From Caulobacter segnis ATCC 21756 (lineage in GTDB: Bacteria; Pseudomonadota; Alphaproteobacteria; Caulobacterales; Caulobacteraceae), in contig NC_014100.1 of the NCBI RefSeq assembly GCF_000092285.1, forward strand, positions 2,418,001 through 2,482,000: 64,000 nucleotides of DNA, given 5' to 3'. A model generated the notes under the pieces. That model was not told the origin of the DNA. It saw nothing but the letters and a program-made list of their open reading frames with translations, and did no database searches. Position numbers and translations under genes: made by a program. This document shows positions 32,045 to 44,289 of the stretch, piece after piece. The first letter of the stretch is position 1, and the number at the start of each line of letters is the position of its first letter.

Positions 32045-32686
32045 CTACGCGTCTCCCGCCCGCTTCTCGGCTTTCTCGTCGCCGGGCAGCGCATACTTGG
32101 CGCCTTCCCACGGGGAGAGGAAATCGAACGCACGGAACTCGGTGATCTTCACGGGCTCGTACACGACACGCTTAAGCTCGTCGTCGTAGCGCACTTCCAC
32201 ATAACCCGTCATGGGGAAGTCCTTCCGCAGCGGATGGCCGTGGAAGCCGTAGTCGGTCAAGATCCGACGCAGGTCCGGGTGTCCTTCGAAGAACACGCCG
32301 TACATGTCGAAGGCCTCGCGCTCGAACCAGTCGGCCACCGCGAAAACCGGCGTCACGCTGGGAACAGCGGTGTCCTCGTCGGTCTGCACCTTGAGGCGGA
32401 TCCGATGGTTCTTCACCAGCGACAGCAGGTGATAGACCACGTCGAAGCGGCGCTCGCGCTGCGGATAGTCGACGGCCGTCAGGTCCACCAGCTGGTGGAA
32501 GCGGCAATCAGGGTGATCGCGCAGGAACTCCAGCGCCTGGATGACCCGGTTGGCCGGGCCCAGCACCGTCAGTTCGCCGAACGCCACGTGATAGGCGGTG
32601 ATCGCGCCGGCGCTGTTGGCGACGATGGCCTGACCCAGCGTTTCCAGCGGCGAGATCGCTGTTTCGGTCGCAACCACGTCGGTCAT
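32045..32686 (-). CDS. nuoC: NADH-quinone oxidoreductase subunit C
   Basis: 30-kDa subunit of the complex I peripheral arm, 213 residues. Signature [32 protein letters not shown] region ([20 protein letters not shown]) followed by [15 protein letters not shown]. The C-terminal tail is short and charged. ATG at 32686 overlaps the end of nuoB by 4 bp. Confidence 0.97.
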   Translation of the reverse strand: MTDVVATETAISPLETLGQAIVANSAGAITAYHVAFGELTVLGPANRVIQALEFLRDHPDCRFHQLVDLTAVDYPQRERRFDVVYHLLSLVKNHRIRLKVQTDEDTAVPSVTPVFAVADWFEREAFDMYGVFFEGHPDLRRILTDYGFHGHPLRKDFPMTGYVEVRYDDELKRVVYEPVKITEFRAFDFLSPWEGAKYALPGDEKAEKRAGDA

Positions 32687-33261
32687 CGCTCGATCGTCCC
32701 CGTGCGGCGGATCTTCTTCTGCAGCTGCAGAACGCCATACACCAGCGCCTCGGCCGTGGGCGGGCAGCCCGGGACATAGATGTCCACCGGCACGACGCGG
32801 TCGCAGCCGCGCACGACGCTGTAGCTGTAATAGTAGTAGCCGCCGCCGTTGGCGCAGCTGCCCATCGAGATGACGTAGCGCGGCTCCGGCATCTGGTCGT
32901 AGACCTTGCGCAGGGCCGGAGCCATCTTGTTGGTCAGGGTGCCGGCGACGATCATCACGTCAGACTGACGCGGGCTGGCGCGCGGTGCGAAGCCGTAGCG
33001 CTCCAGATCGTAGCGCGGCATCGACGCCTGCATCATCTCCACGGCGCAGCAGGCCAGACCGAACGTCATCCACATCAGCGAGCCCGTGCGGGCCCAGGTG
33101 ATCAGGTCGTCGGCGGCGGCCGTGATGAAGCCCTTGTCGGCCAGTTGCTGCGACACGCCGTCGAAGAACGGGTCGTGCAGCTTGGGGTCATAACCCTCGA
33201 CCGTGGAACGGCCGCCCGAAAGCGCCGGGACCGGCGAGGTGGCGGGAACGATCACTCCCAT
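32683..33261 (-). CDS. nuoB: NADH-quinone oxidoreductase subunit B
   Basis: Carries the terminal 4Fe-4S cluster N2 that reduces quinone. 192 residues with [10 protein letters not shown] (tandem cysteines), [15 protein letters not shown] and [11 protein letters not shown]. An ATG at 33282 could add seven residues inside nuoA; the ATG at 33261, overlapping the nuoA stop, was chosen because it gives the usual MGVIVPAT start. Confidence 0.96.
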   Translation of the reverse strand: MGVIVPATSPVPALSGGRSTVEGYDPKLHDPFFDGVSQQLADKGFITAAADDLITWARTGSLMWMTFGLACCAVEMMQASMPRYDLERYGFAPRASPRQSDVMIVAGTLTNKMAPALRKVYDQMPEPRYVISMGSCANGGGYYYYSYSVVRGCDRVVPVDIYVPGCPPTAEALVYGVLQLQKKIRRTGTIER

Positions 33262-33629
33262 TCGAGGGCGCCCTTCTTCCATTCGTAGATAAAGCCGACG
33301 GTCAGGACGCCGAGGAAGGCCATCATCGACCAGAAGGCGAACTGGGCCACGTCATGCGGCAGCTTCATCAGCGTAACCGCCCACGGGAACAGGAACGCGA
33401 CTTCCAGGTCGAAGATGATGAACAGGATCGACACCAGATAGAACCGGACGTCGAACTTCATGCGCGCATCGTCGAAGGCGTTGAAGCCGCATTCGTACGC
33501 GGACAGCTTTTCCGGATCCGGCGCCTTGGGCGCGAGCACGGCCGCGGCCAGGAGGAAGACGATCCCGATAGCCGCCGCGATCCCTAGGAAGATCACGATC
33601 GGCAGGTACTGAAGAAGGAAGGCGGTCAT
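33252..33629 (-). CDS. nuoA: NADH-quinone oxidoreductase subunit A
   Basis: Complex I membrane subunit, 125 residues with three helices. Hallmarks: [24 protein letters not shown] (conserved Cys loop) and FLFPWAVTL. First gene of the nuo cluster; the promoter must lie in 33630-33943. ATG at 33629. Confidence 0.97.
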   Translation of the reverse strand: MTAFLLQYLPIVIFLGIAAAIGIVFLLAAAVLAPKAPDPEKLSAYECGFNAFDDARMKFDVRFYLVSILFIIFDLEVAFLFPWAVTLMKLPHDVAQFAFWSMMAFLGVLTVGFIYEWKKGALEWE

Positions 33630-33735
33630 GACGGGCCTTGGCTTGAATCGAGCGGGTTGTAGCCCACTGTCGCTAACGCTTCAAACACCCCGGAACACAT
33701 TGAGAAACGATCGCAACTAGAGCCGCTTTACCTAA

Positions 33736-33751
33736 CGTTGGTTCACCAACG
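33736..33751. promoter_or_regulatory. Inverted repeat upstream of nuoA
   Basis: CGTTGGT-TC-ACCAACG is a 7-bp perfect inverted repeat with a 2-bp centre, 107 bp upstream of the nuoA start. Its size and symmetry fit a dimeric regulator site, but no regulator is known to me. The rest of the 33630-33943 spacer shows no gene. Confidence 0.35.
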
Positions 33752-33943
33752 CTTTGACGCTCAATCCTTGCCCGCAAAGGCGCGCGCGGGACCGGCGCTC
33801 CTCATTTAAAGCAGCGAATGAACACGCTCTCCACACGCGTTTTGTCGCTTCTTTGATATGGCCGTTGACACGAGTCTTCGAGCGACATATCAGACGCGCC
33901 TCGCCGATTGGCGGGTCGCACTTTCGCTTCGGCGAAGGGATAT

Positions 33944-34020
<77 letters not shown>

Positions 34021-34087
34021 CCCCTTCACTTGGGGTATGCTTCCCTCCTCTCGGTCTACGGACGACCGTCGCGCCTTGGCGCACGAC

Positions 34088-34164
<77 letters not shown>

Positions 34165-34240
34165 CCGTCCAGTGGCTCTCAACATCAAGAACCCTTTCGC
34201 AACGCCTTGAGTTGCGGACGTGGCGCGCCATCTAGCATTG

Positions 34241-35230
34241 ATGACCGCGTATCCCCCTTTCTCCGTCCTCGACCTTGCTCCCGTTCCGCAAGGAACAGAG
34301 GTCGGGCAAGCGCTCCACAACAGCCTCGACCTTGCTCAGCACGCCGAACGCCTCGGCTTTCATCGCTACTGGCTGGCCGAGCATCATAACATGCCGGGCA
34401 TCGCCAGCGCCGCGACCGCCGTCGTCATCGGCCATGTGGCCGGCGGCACCTCGACGATTCGAGTCGGCTCTGGCGGCGTCATGCTGCCCAATCACGCGCC
34501 CCTGATGGTCGCCGAGCAGTTCGGAACGCTCAACGCGCTTTATCCTGGACGCATCGATCTGGGGCTTGGGCGCGCGCCCGGCACTGATCAGGCGACAATG
34601 CGGGCGCTGCGGCGCTATGCGGGCGCGGTCGATTCGTTCGCCCAGGACGTGGTGGAATTGCAGCGCTGGTTTCAGCCCGCGACGGCCGATCAGGCCGTAC
34701 GCGCTGTTCCGGGCGAAGGTCAGGACGTCCCGATCTGGATCCTCGGCTCGTCGACCTGGGGCGCGCAACTCGCCGCGGCGCTCGGCCTCCCCTACGCCTT
34801 TGCCGCCCACTTCGCGCCCGACGCCCTTCTGGACGCCCTCCTCCTCTACCGTCGCCACTTCAAGCCGTCGGAGACGTTGGACAAGCCCTACGCCATGGTC
34901 TGCATTGGCGTGTGCGCCGCCGACACCGACCACGAGGCCGCGCGTCTGGCGACGTCGACTCAGCAACAGTTCCTGGCCCTGCGCCGCGGTCGACCCGGGT
35001 TGTTGCCGTCGCCCGTCGACGATATCCGCGAACATGCTTCGCCGGCGGAGCTGGCGGGCCTGGACCACACCTTCCAGTACTCGGCGATCGGCTCCCCGAA
35101 GACGGTGAAGCGCAAGATCGAGCGGATTCTGGAGATGACGGGCGCGGATGAGCTGATGGCCGCCTCGCAGATCTACGACCATGACGCGCGCAAGCGCAGC
35201 TACGAGATCCTTGCCAGCCTGCGCGGCTGA
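34241..35230 (+). CDS. LLM-class flavin-dependent oxidoreductase (luciferase-like)
   Basis: 329 residues of the bacterial luciferase-like TIM barrel. The LDLAPVPQG opening, [42 protein letters not shown] and [13 protein letters not shown] are typical of the MsnO8-like subgroup. It probably uses FMN to oxidise an unknown substrate. A GTG at 34220 would add seven residues; the ATG at 34241 better matches related N-termini, and neither has a good ribosome binding site. Follows the two tRNA-Asp genes and converges on a glycosyltransferase gene. Confidence 0.85.
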   Translation: MTAYPPFSVLDLAPVPQGTEVGQALHNSLDLAQHAERLGFHRYWLAEHHNMPGIASAATAVVIGHVAGGTSTIRVGSGGVMLPNHAPLMVAEQFGTLNALYPGRIDLGLGRAPGTDQATMRALRRYAGAVDSFAQDVVELQRWFQPATADQAVRAVPGEGQDVPIWILGSSTWGAQLAAALGLPYAFAAHFAPDALLDALLLYRRHFKPSETLDKPYAMVCIGVCAADTDHEAARLATSTQQQFLALRRGRPGLLPSPVDDIREHASPAELAGLDHTFQYSAIGSPKTVKRKIERILEMTGADELMAASQIYDHDARKRSYEILASLRG

Positions 35231-35237
35231 ACGAAAC

Positions 35238-36446
35238 TCAATGCTCGCGCGCCTGCGACACGCCGCCAAAGGCGGCGCGCCCCGTCAGGCCGCCATAGAC
35301 GAAGCAGAGCTGCCGGAACACGGCGTCCCAGCCATGCCGCTCGACCGCTCGGCGGCGAGCCGCCGCGCCTACGGCCACGATGTCCCGGGCGAATAAGGCC
35401 TCGATCGCTTCGGCGAAGGCTTTGGGCTCGGATCGGGCGGCAAGCTCACCGACCTCGCCATCCACGGATTCGGCCACGCCACCGGCCGCGACGCCGACCA
35501 CAGGAAGGCCGCAAGCCATCGCTTCCAGGACGATCAGGCCAAAGGGTTCATTGTCGTTGGCGTGCACGAAGGCGTCGCAGCTGGCCAGGATGCCCGCCAA
35601 CTCCGCGGGATCCCGGACATAGTCCAGGCTGATCGCCCGCTCGCTGATGGGCGCGCCGCCGCCCGCGCCGACAAACAGCAGCTTGTAGGGCGCGCCCAGT
35701 CGCTCGACCGCGGCGACCAGGACATCGAGACGCTTTTCACGCGCCGGCCGCCCGGCGAAGACCAAGAGCTTTTCGTGGGAGGACACGCCCAGGCGTCGGC
35801 GCAGTCCCTCCCGATCCGCTCGGCCAGGATGGAAGAGCTCGGTATCGACGCCAAGCGGCAGGCCGATCGCGTTGTGCACGCCAGCTTCGATCAAGCGACT
35901 GGCGATGAACCGGCTCGGCGCGACGGCCTGATCGAACTGGCGGTAGACCGCCGCCCATCGCTTCTGAACCGGCTTCTCCGCCCATTCGCCGATGTGCAGG
36001 GCCGCCAACTTGCCAAGATCTGTGTGGCAGAAGCCGACCACGGGAACGCCCAACGCGTCGCCGGCTCTCAAGGCCGCCAAGCCGGGGGTGTAGGGGTCGC
36101 CGGCCTCGATGATATCGGGCCGTTGTCGGATCAACCGCTCCATCCACGCTGCCTTCACCACGGGCCAGCGATAGCCCGCGCCAAACGGGAGCGGCGCGGC
36201 GTAGATCGAGACCCGACCGTCGCCGTCGTAGGAGTCCCGCGCGCCAGGCACCACCAGGGTGTGACGCACGCCCGGGCGATTGGCCGCCAACCAGGCGCGT
36301 TTCGACGAGAGGTAACGGCGCACCCCGCCGCTTCGCGGCGCGTAGAGCATGGTGGTGTCTACGAGGCGGACTGTATCGAGCGGCGGGTCGATCTCGGCGG
36401 AGAAACTACTGAGACCGAACGGCCGATCCGTTCTCGTATCCGTCAC
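35238..36446 (-). CDS. Glycosyltransferase family 4 protein
   Basis: 402 residues of the GT-B fold. N-terminal domain has LYAPRSGGVRRYLSSKRAWL, acceptor side; the C-terminal domain has LLVFAGRPAREKRLDVL (nucleotide-sugar loop) and the EPFGLIVLEAMACGLPVVG motif with the E-x7-E pattern. Function is transfer of a sugar to a lipid, glycan or small molecule; neither donor nor acceptor can be inferred. GTG start at 36446. No other polysaccharide genes lie nearby. Confidence 0.85.
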   Translation of the reverse strand: MTDTRTDRPFGLSSFSAEIDPPLDTVRLVDTTMLYAPRSGGVRRYLSSKRAWLAANRPGVRHTLVVPGARDSYDGDGRVSIYAAPLPFGAGYRWPVVKAAWMERLIRQRPDIIEAGDPYTPGLAALRAGDALGVPVVGFCHTDLGKLAALHIGEWAEKPVQKRWAAVYRQFDQAVAPSRFIASRLIEAGVHNAIGLPLGVDTELFHPGRADREGLRRRLGVSSHEKLLVFAGRPAREKRLDVLVAAVERLGAPYKLLFVGAGGGAPISERAISLDYVRDPAELAGILASCDAFVHANDNEPFGLIVLEAMACGLPVVGVAAGGVAESVDGEVGELAARSEPKAFAEAIEALFARDIVAVGAAARRRAVERHGWDAVFRQLCFVYGGLTGRAAFGGVSQAREH

Positions 36447-36512
36447 GCCGAATCCTCATCGTTACGCCAGGCCTCCCCATTCGGCCTCGGATCGATAAAG
36501 CTTTTGCGACAG

Positions 36513-36713
36513 CTAGGGTTCCTCGCCGTCTCCGGACGATTTGGGGGAGACGCCGCGACGTCCTAGCGCTTCGCGTAGCAATACCTCGACTTGCGCGTTC
36601 ACGCTACGCAACTCCGACGCAGCCAGCCGCTCGATCGCGGCCAGCACTTCGGGGCGGACGCGCATCAGAAACGCGCGTCTGCCGCCTTTGGCGTCGTTGT
36701 GACCGCCCGCCAC
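36513..36713 (-). CDS. Arc-like ribbon-helix-helix DNA-binding protein
   Basis: 66 residues. The core FLMRVRPEVLAAIERLAASE followed by LRSVNAQVEVLLREAL has the ribbon-helix-helix pattern of Arc/MetJ repressors: one beta strand, then two helices with Ser/Asn-x-x-x-E turns. GTG start at 36713, 1 bp after the SPFH gene stop. The same operon carries a 20-bp palindrome in its promoter region, so autoregulation by this protein is the simplest reading. The partner could also make it an antitoxin-like regulator, but no toxin is adjacent. Confidence 0.75.
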   Translation of the reverse strand: MAGGHNDAKGGRRAFLMRVRPEVLAAIERLAASELRSVNAQVEVLLREALGRRGVSPKSSGDGEEP

Positions 36714-36714
36714 G

Positions 36715-37608
36715 TCAGCCGTAGAGCGTGCCGGTGTTGACCACAGGCTGCGCCTCGCGGTCGGCGCACAGCACCACCAGCAGATTGGAGACCATCGACG
36801 CCCGGCGCTCGTCGTCGAGGGTGACGACGCCGCGCTGGCTCAACTGATCAAGGGCGCTCTCGACCATGTCGACAGCGCCGGCGACGATCGTCCGCCGGGC
36901 CGCCAGGACCGCCTCGGCCTGCTGGCGCTTCAGCATCGAGCCGGCGATCTCGGGCGCGTAGGCCAGGTGCATCAGGTGCGCCTCGTCGATGGCGACGCCA
37001 GCCACGGCCGTGCGCTGTTGCAGATCCTTGCGCAACCGATCGCCGACTTCCTCGGCGTCGGCGCGAAGCGTCGGCTCGCCCTCCTCGGCATGATCGTAAG
37101 CGTAATGCGAGGCGACCTCGCGAAGCCCCGTCTCGATCTGGATGTTCACGAAGGCGATGTAGTCGTCCACGTCGAACAGGGCTTGGGCGGAGTCCCTCAC
37201 GCGCCAGACGATGTTCGCCGCGATCTCGATCGGGTTGCCGCGCTTGTCGTTCACCTTCAGCGTCTCGCTGGTCACGTTGCGGACGCGCAGGCTGATCTTC
37301 TTGCGACCGTACCAGGGCAGAATCCAGCGCAGCCCCGTCTTGCGGTCCGTGCCGACATACGAGCCGAACAGCGTGATGGCGTAGGCTTCGTTCGGCTGAA
37401 GCGCATAGAAGCCGCAACACACTAGCAAGGACAAGACAGTCAGCCCGAGTCCGGAGAAGGCGAAGGGCGCGCCGCCGCCGTTCTTGGCCAGGACGATCAT
37501 CCAGACCCCAGCGATCAGGATCAGGGGCGCGGCCAGCAGCGCTATGCCCCCGCTCATTCCGGCGTGTGACCGCTCTACGGTCGGATTGATCGTTTGAGTC
37601 TCGGTCAT
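36715..37608 (-). CDS. SPFH (band 7/prohibitin) domain membrane protein
   Basis: 297 residues. Two N-terminal membrane helices (about 26-43 and 47-67) are followed by an SPFH domain: [65 protein letters not shown], and a helical tail with [18 protein letters not shown]. Related proteins organise membrane microdomains or protease complexes. The ATG at 37608 (MTETQTINP) follows GGAGGGA; a longer frame exists upstream but lacks a binding site. Forms an operon with the ribbon-helix-helix gene. Confidence 0.85.
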   Translation of the reverse strand: MTETQTINPTVERSHAGMSGGIALLAAPLILIAGVWMIVLAKNGGGAPFAFSGLGLTVLSLLVCCGFYALQPNEAYAITLFGSYVGTDRKTGLRWILPWYGRKKISLRVRNVTSETLKVNDKRGNPIEIAANIVWRVRDSAQALFDVDDYIAFVNIQIETGLREVASHYAYDHAEEGEPTLRADAEEVGDRLRKDLQQRTAVAGVAIDEAHLMHLAYAPEIAGSMLKRQQAEAVLAARRTIVAGAVDMVESALDQLSQRGVVTLDDERRASMVSNLLVVLCADREAQPVVNTGTLYG

Positions 37609-37628
37609 GTGTTCCCTCCAACCTGATT

Positions 37629-37648
37629 TCAAAGTGATATCACTTTGA
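37629..37648. promoter_or_regulatory. 20-bp perfect palindrome, likely operator of the SPFH operon
   Basis: TCAAAGTGAT followed by its exact reverse complement, centred 30 bp upstream of the SPFH start codon. Perfect dyad symmetry over 20 bp is unlikely by chance here. It fits an Arc/MetJ-type repressor that binds as paired dimers. Confidence 0.65.
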
Positions 37649-37721
37649 TCGCAGGCTGCAAGGCCAGGCTTGCAGGCCCGTCGGCGGAGCCCGGGATGTA
37701 ACGGACTCGTTTGTGAGGAGG

Positions 37722-37796
37722 TGGTGGGCAGTGAGGGGATCGAACCCCCGACCCTCTCGGTGTAAACGAGACGCTCTACCGCTGAGCTAACTGCCC
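37722..37796 (-). tRNA. tRNA-Val (TAC)
   Basis: 75 nt with acceptor arm GGGCAGT/ACTGCCC, D-arm TAGCTCAGCGGTAGAGC, anticodon stem-loop CTCGTTTACACCGAG (anticodon TAC), T-arm GGGGGTTCGATCCCCTC and encoded CCA. Confidence 0.96.
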
Positions 37797-37906
37797 TCTG
37801 AGGCCGCCGCTTCTAGCGGGCGGGCGCGTCCGGGCAAAGCCCGAAATACGAAAGGCGGAACGTCAGCCCCCGCGACGCCCCGCCTCCCCTTTAAGCGGAA
37901 ACTGGA

Positions 37907-38185
37907 TTAGCCGTTCAGCGACGACTTGAGGCCTTCGCCGACCTGGAAACGCGCGGTCTTCGACGCGGGACGGTTGACCGTCTCGCCCGTCCGCGGATTT
38001 CGCGCGGTGCCCGCGGCGCGGGTCACGGCCTTGAACGTGCCGAAACCGACCAGGCGCACATCCTGGCCCGACTTGAGAGAGTCGGTGACGGCGTCGATGA
38101 AGGCTTCCAGCGCGTCTTTGGCTTGGTTCTTGTTGATGCCCGCCTTCTCGGCGATCGCCGTGACGAGTTCGGCTTTTGTGGTCAT
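37907..38185 (-). CDS. hup: HU family DNA-binding protein
   Basis: Nucleoid protein that bends and compacts DNA as a dimer. 92 residues with the HU N-terminal helices (MTTKAELVTAIAEKAGINK), the GFGTFKAV motif and the beta-arm ARNPRTGETVNRPASKTARF. ATG at 38185. Placement downstream of lon, as in Caulobacter and several other proteobacteria, and on the same strand; the lon terminator separates them. Confidence 0.96.
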   Translation of the reverse strand: MTTKAELVTAIAEKAGINKNQAKDALEAFIDAVTDSLKSGQDVRLVGFGTFKAVTRAAGTARNPRTGETVNRPASKTARFQVGEGLKSSLNG

Positions 38186-38278
38186 GTTTTTCTCCCAGCC
38201 TGAGCGGCGACGTGTTTTCGCTTACGGCGCTGCGCTCGCCCGGGATTATGGCGGCATAAAATGCCTCGTCAAACGAGA

Positions 38279-38303
38279 GCGGCGCGGGAAACTCCCGCGC
38301 CGC
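38279..38303 (-). terminator. Terminator of lon
   Basis: GCGGCGCGGGA and its complement (38279-38289 and 38293-38303) with a 3-nt loop. On the minus strand it is followed by CTCTCGTTT, between the lon stop and the hup start. Confidence 0.6.
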
Positions 38304-38328
38304 ATAAGTTATCATCAATAAGTTACGC

Positions 38329-40728
<2,400 letters not shown>

Positions 40729-40848
40729 GTGCTCAATACTCCCGGCCGCGGCGAGGGAAGCGCCTTGGCCATGCGGGCCGCCGTCACGTCAGACGATGCG
40801 CCTGAGTCGATCGGCCCGTCCGCCCTGGACTGGGCGGAATGTCGTTAT

Positions 40849-40878
40849 TTATGTGGACGTTTTACAACAGGGTTCAAG
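40849..40878 (-). promoter_or_regulatory. Predicted sigma-32 (heat-shock) promoter of lon
   Basis: Minus strand: CTTGAA (40878-40873), 16-bp spacer, then CCACATAA (40856-40849). This matches the CTTGAA / CCCCAT heat-shock consensus with one mismatch in the -10 core. It lies about 120 bp upstream of the lon start. The remaining sequence of 40729-41069 holds no gene I can support. Confidence 0.65.
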
Positions 40879-41069
40879 CGTACTCGCCTCACAGCGGCGA
40901 GAGGTCGCGCATGTCCGGTCAAGTTGAAACGCCCATGCCTCCTAGAAGCGTGCGCAAGGCGAGTTCTTCCAAGATCCAGACTTATAAGCGCTTTCACTCA
41001 CCCGGGGCAGGCGTGGCGCCCAAGCCGCAGCCTTCGAACAAGGCGGCGCCCCAAACCGGGTTATCCACG

Positions 41070-41103
41070 AAAAAGGGCGCGCCTCCACATGGAAGACGCG
41101 CCC
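41070..41103 (-). terminator. Terminator of clpX
   Basis: GGGCGCG and CGCGCCC arms (41075-41081 and 41097-41103) enclose a 15-nt loop. On the minus strand they are followed by TTTTT, just after the clpX stop. Confidence 0.75.
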
Positions 41104-41124
41104 TGGATCTCAGGAAGGCGGCGA

Positions 41125-42387
41125 TCAGGCCGAAGCCGCGCCGCCCTTCTTCTCCGCGTAGATGAGCAGCGGCTGCGCCCGGCCTTCGACGACCTCGGCG
41201 TTGACCACCACTTCCTCGACGCCCTCGTAGTTGGGCAACTCGAACATGGTCTCCAGCAGGATGCCTTCCATGATGGAGCGCAGACCGCGCGCGCCGGTCT
41301 TGCGGGCGATGGCCTTCTTGGCGACCTGGTGCAGGGCGTCGTCGGTGAAGGTCAGGCCGATGTTCTCCATCTCGAACAGGCGCTGGTACTGCTTGACGAA
41401 GGCGTTCTTCGGCTCGGTCAGGATCTTGACCAGGGCGGCCTCGTCGAGGTCCTCCAGGGTCGCGACCACCGGCAGGCGGCCGATGAACTCCGGGATCAGG
41501 CCGAAGCGCTGCAGATCGTCAGGCTCGACATTCCGCAGGATCTCGCCCGTACGACGCTCTTCCGGATCGGTCACCTTGGCGCCGAAGCCGATCGACTTGG
41601 CCGCGCCGCGCGCCGAGATGATCTTCTCGAGCCCGGCGAAAGCGCCGCCGCAGATGAACAGGATGTTCGTGGTGTCGACCTGCAGGAACTCCTGCTGCGG
41701 ATGCTTGCGCCCGCCTTGCGGCGGCACGGAGGCGACGGTACCTTCCATGATCTTAAGCAGGGCCTGCTGCACGCCCTCGCCCGACACGTCGCGGGTGATC
41801 GACGGGTTGTCGGACTTGCGGCTGATCTTGTCGATTTCGTCGATGTAGACGATGCCACGCTGGGCGCGTTCGACATTGTAGTCGGCGGCTTGCAGCAGCT
41901 TCAGCACGATGTTCTCGACGTCCTCGCCGACATAACCGGCTTCGGTCAGCGTCGTGGCGTCCGCCATCGTGAACGGCACGTCGATGATTCGAGCCAGGGT
42001 CTGAGCCAACAGGGTCTTACCCGTACCGGTCGGACCGACCAGCAGGATGTTCGACTTGGCCAGTTCGACGTCGTTGTTCTTCGACGCGTGGTTGAGGCGC
42101 TTGTAGTGGTTGTGGACCGCCACCGCGAGAACCTTCTTCGCGTGGCCTTGCCCGATCACGTAATCGTCCAGGACTTCGCAGATTTCGCGCGGCGTGGGCA
42201 CGCCGTCCTTGGACTTCACGAAGGCGATCTTGTGCTCTTCGCGGATGATGTCCATGCAGAGCTCGACGCATTCATCACAAATGAACACCGTCGGTCCCGC
42301 GATGAGCTTGCGCACCTCATGTTGGCTCTTTCCGCAGAAAGAACAGTAGAGAGTGCTTTTAGTGTCGCCGCTCGCGGCTTTCGTCAT
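41125..42387 (-). CDS. clpX: ATP-dependent Clp protease ATP-binding subunit ClpX
   Basis: Hexameric AAA+ unfoldase feeding substrates to ClpP; essential in Caulobacter, where it clears CtrA. 420 residues. Zinc-binding domain with Cys15, Cys18, Cys37 and Cys40; Walker A GPTGTGKT at 118-125; Walker B IVYIDEID; pore loop GYVGEDVE; sensor 2 near [11 protein letters not shown] at 42387. Monocistronic, followed by a terminator; separated from clpP by the oppositely oriented cicA. Confidence 0.98.
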   Translation of the reverse strand: MTKAASGDTKSTLYCSFCGKSQHEVRKLIAGPTVFICDECVELCMDIIREEHKIAFVKSKDGVPTPREICEVLDDYVIGQGHAKKVLAVAVHNHYKRLNHASKNNDVELAKSNILLVGPTGTGKTLLAQTLARIIDVPFTMADATTLTEAGYVGEDVENIVLKLLQAADYNVERAQRGIVYIDEIDKISRKSDNPSITRDVSGEGVQQALLKIMEGTVASVPPQGGRKHPQQEFLQVDTTNILFICGGAFAGLEKIISARGAAKSIGFGAKVTDPEERRTGEILRNVEPDDLQRFGLIPEFIGRLPVVATLEDLDEAALVKILTEPKNAFVKQYQRLFEMENIGLTFTDDALHQVAKKAIARKTGARGLRSIMEGILLETMFELPNYEGVEEVVVNAEVVEGRAQPLLIYAEKKGGAASA

Positions 42388-42724
42388 GATCGCTTCTCAC
42401 ACTATGGCGACATACGGCTTAACGCCGAGACGCCCCTCCGAGCGCATAAGCCGCCACCGAAGCAGCCAGGATATACGCCGGGAGTTGTCTAATCCTTGAC
42501 ATTCCCCGATCCGGGCGCGCTTCACAAGCCTTGCCGGCGCCTTTCCCGCCTCAAACGCTTCAACGCGCCAGATCGTGTCATGACCTCGCCATCTAAATTG
42601 GGCGATTGGCGCTCGGGCGCAAGCGTCGCGCGTGTTGGCCCTTACCGCCACCGGCCGAAGCCCTTATTACGGGAGGTGGAATCGTGTGGAACCGGAGCGC
42701 CCCGCGCGACGGCATGGAAGGTTG
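42388..42724. other. Shared promoter region of clpX and cicA
   Basis: The two genes diverge from this 337-bp stretch. No repeat, RNA gene or clear -35/-10 pair stands out by eye. An open frame continues upstream of cicA through about 42632 on the plus strand, but it has no start with a ribosome binding site and is treated as non-coding. Confidence 0.5.
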
Positions 42725-43399
42725 ATGGCCAAGCGTTCGTTGATGTCGAAGGGGTTGAGCGCCTCGCGCCCGATGACCGGCGAAATGGGTCATGAGCGCG
42801 CGCTCGTGGCCTTCGATTTCGACGGCACCCTGACGGTCAAGGACAGCTTCAACGCCTTCCTGAAGTGGCGCGCCGGCCGTCGGCGCTGGACGCGCGGCGT
42901 GCTGCGCCTGACGCCCGCCTTGCTGACCTACGTGTTCGATCGCAATCGCGGAAAGCTCAAGGCCGCCGCGGTTCGCGAGTTCCTGAAAGGCGCGACCGTC
43001 GCCGAGATCGAGGCGGACGCGCGGGCGTTCGCGCAGGCCTTCGCCCCTTCCCTTTTGCGTCCCGACGCGGTGGCCGTCTGGCGCGCCTGGCGGGCCAAGG
43101 GCGCGCGGATCGCCATCGTCACGGCGTCGCCGGAAATCACCGTCGCGCCCTTTGCCCGCGGCCTCGGCGCGGACGTCCTGATCGGCACGCGACTGACGTG
43201 TTCGGAGGATGGCCGCATCCTCGGCGGGCTCGACGGGGCCAACTGCCGGGCCAAGGAGAAGGTCATCCGGTTGCGCGAGGTCTTTGGGCCGGACGTTCAC
43301 CTGACCGCCGCCTATGGCGACACCTCCGGCGACACTGAGATGCTCGCGATCGCCGACGAGAAGGGCTACCGGATCTTCCGCGGCAAGCCCGTCACCTGA
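42725..43399 (+). CDS. cicA: CicA, HAD-family phosphotransferase between clpX and clpP
   Basis: 224 residues from ATG 42725. HAD motif I FDFDGTLT with Asp31 and Asp33, then a helical cap, motif II IVTASPE, a lysine in CRAKEKVIRL and motif IV YGDTSGDTEML. Position between clpP and clpX on the opposite strand matches C. crescentus cicA, whose dosage is reported to affect growth and cell shape. The substrate is unknown. Starts at 42773 and 42785 are alternatives; 42725 has a weak GGAAGG upstream. Confidence 0.8.
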   Translation: MAKRSLMSKGLSASRPMTGEMGHERALVAFDFDGTLTVKDSFNAFLKWRAGRRRWTRGVLRLTPALLTYVFDRNRGKLKAAAVREFLKGATVAEIEADARAFAQAFAPSLLRPDAVAVWRAWRAKGARIAIVTASPEITVAPFARGLGADVLIGTRLTCSEDGRILGGLDGANCRAKEKVIRLREVFGPDVHLTAAYGDTSGDTEMLAIADEKGYRIFRGKPVT

Positions 43400-43425
43400 G
43401 CGGATTAGCCGCACCCTCCGGACAA

Positions 43426-43464
43426 CAAAAAAGCCGCCGATCGCTGACCGGCGGCTCTTCTTTT
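43426..43464. terminator. Bidirectional terminator between cicA and clpP
   Basis: AGCCGCCG (43432-43439) and CGGCGGCT (43449-43456) form the stem. TTTTTT follows on the minus strand and CTTCTTTT on the plus strand, so it can stop both convergent transcripts. Confidence 0.75.
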
Positions 43465-43479
43465 GGCTGACGCCGCGCC

Positions 43480-44112
43480 CTATTCGGCGCCGGCCTCGGC
43501 GGCTTCGCGGCTGTCATAGACGTGATCCACGAGGCCCCAGGCCTTGGCTTCGTCCGCGCTCATGAAGTGGTCGCGGTCGAGGGTGCGCTCGACCTCTTCA
43601 TAGGTGCGGCCGCAGTGCTTGACGTAGATTTCGTTCAGGCGACGCTTGGTCTTGATGATGTCCTCGGCGTGGCGCTCGATGTCCGAGGCCTGGCCGCGGA
43701 AACCGCCCGACGGCTGGTGAACCATGATGCGGGCGTTCGGCAGCGAGATGCGCTGGCCAGCCGCGCCGGCGGCGAGCAGCAGGCTGCCCATCGAGGCGGC
43801 CATGCCCATGCACACCGTCGAGACCGGGCTCTTGATATATTGCATGGTGTCGTAGATCGCGAGACCGGCCGTCACCACGCCGCCCGGCGAGTTGATGTAC
43901 ATGGCGATCTCCTTCTTGGGGTTTTCCGACTCCAGGAAGAGAAGCTGCGCGCAGATCAGGCTGGCCATGCCGTCCTCGACGGGGCCGGTCAGGAAGATGA
44001 TCCGCTCCTTCAGCAGCCGCGAGAAGATGTCGAACGCGCGCTCGCCGCGGCTGGTCTGCTCGACCACCATCGGCACGAGGTTCATCGCCGTCGAAACCGG
44101 ATCGTACATCAT
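43480..44112 (-). CDS. clpP: ATP-dependent Clp protease proteolytic subunit
   Basis: Barrel-forming serine protease working with ClpX and ClpA. 210 residues with the catalytic triad Ser107 (GMAASMGS), His132 (MVHQPSGG) and Asp181 ([12 protein letters not shown]). INSPGG is the oxyanion loop. Two consecutive ATGs occur (44112 and 44109); the first is used here. Lies between tig and cicA, each boundary marked by a terminator. Confidence 0.98.
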   Translation of the reverse strand: MMYDPVSTAMNLVPMVVEQTSRGERAFDIFSRLLKERIIFLTGPVEDGMASLICAQLLFLESENPKKEIAMYINSPGGVVTAGLAIYDTMQYIKSPVSTVCMGMAASMGSLLLAAGAAGQRISLPNARIMVHQPSGGFRGQASDIERHAEDIIKTKRRLNEIYVKHCGRTYEEVERTLDRDHFMSADEAKAWGLVDHVYDSREAAEAGAE

Positions 44113-44236
44113 GGGGTATCACCCTTTTCGTGTGTCTTGGCCGCGCGGAACCGAATCAGCTCCCGCGCGCCGTCGACAACGCATATCGCGTGGCGCTTAA
44201 CAGGTTGCAAGGCGCGGGCGGAAACCTGCGGACATG

Positions 44237-44266
44237 AAAAAGGCGCGGCCCTTTCGAGCCGCGCCT
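44237..44266 (-). terminator. Terminator of tig
   Basis: AGGCGCGGC and GCCGCGCCT arms (44241-44249 and 44258-44266) with an 8-nt loop. On the minus strand they are followed by TTTTTC. It separates tig from clpP. Confidence 0.75.
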
Positions 44267-44289
44267 CGTTTCGTAGCCTCTGACGGCGC

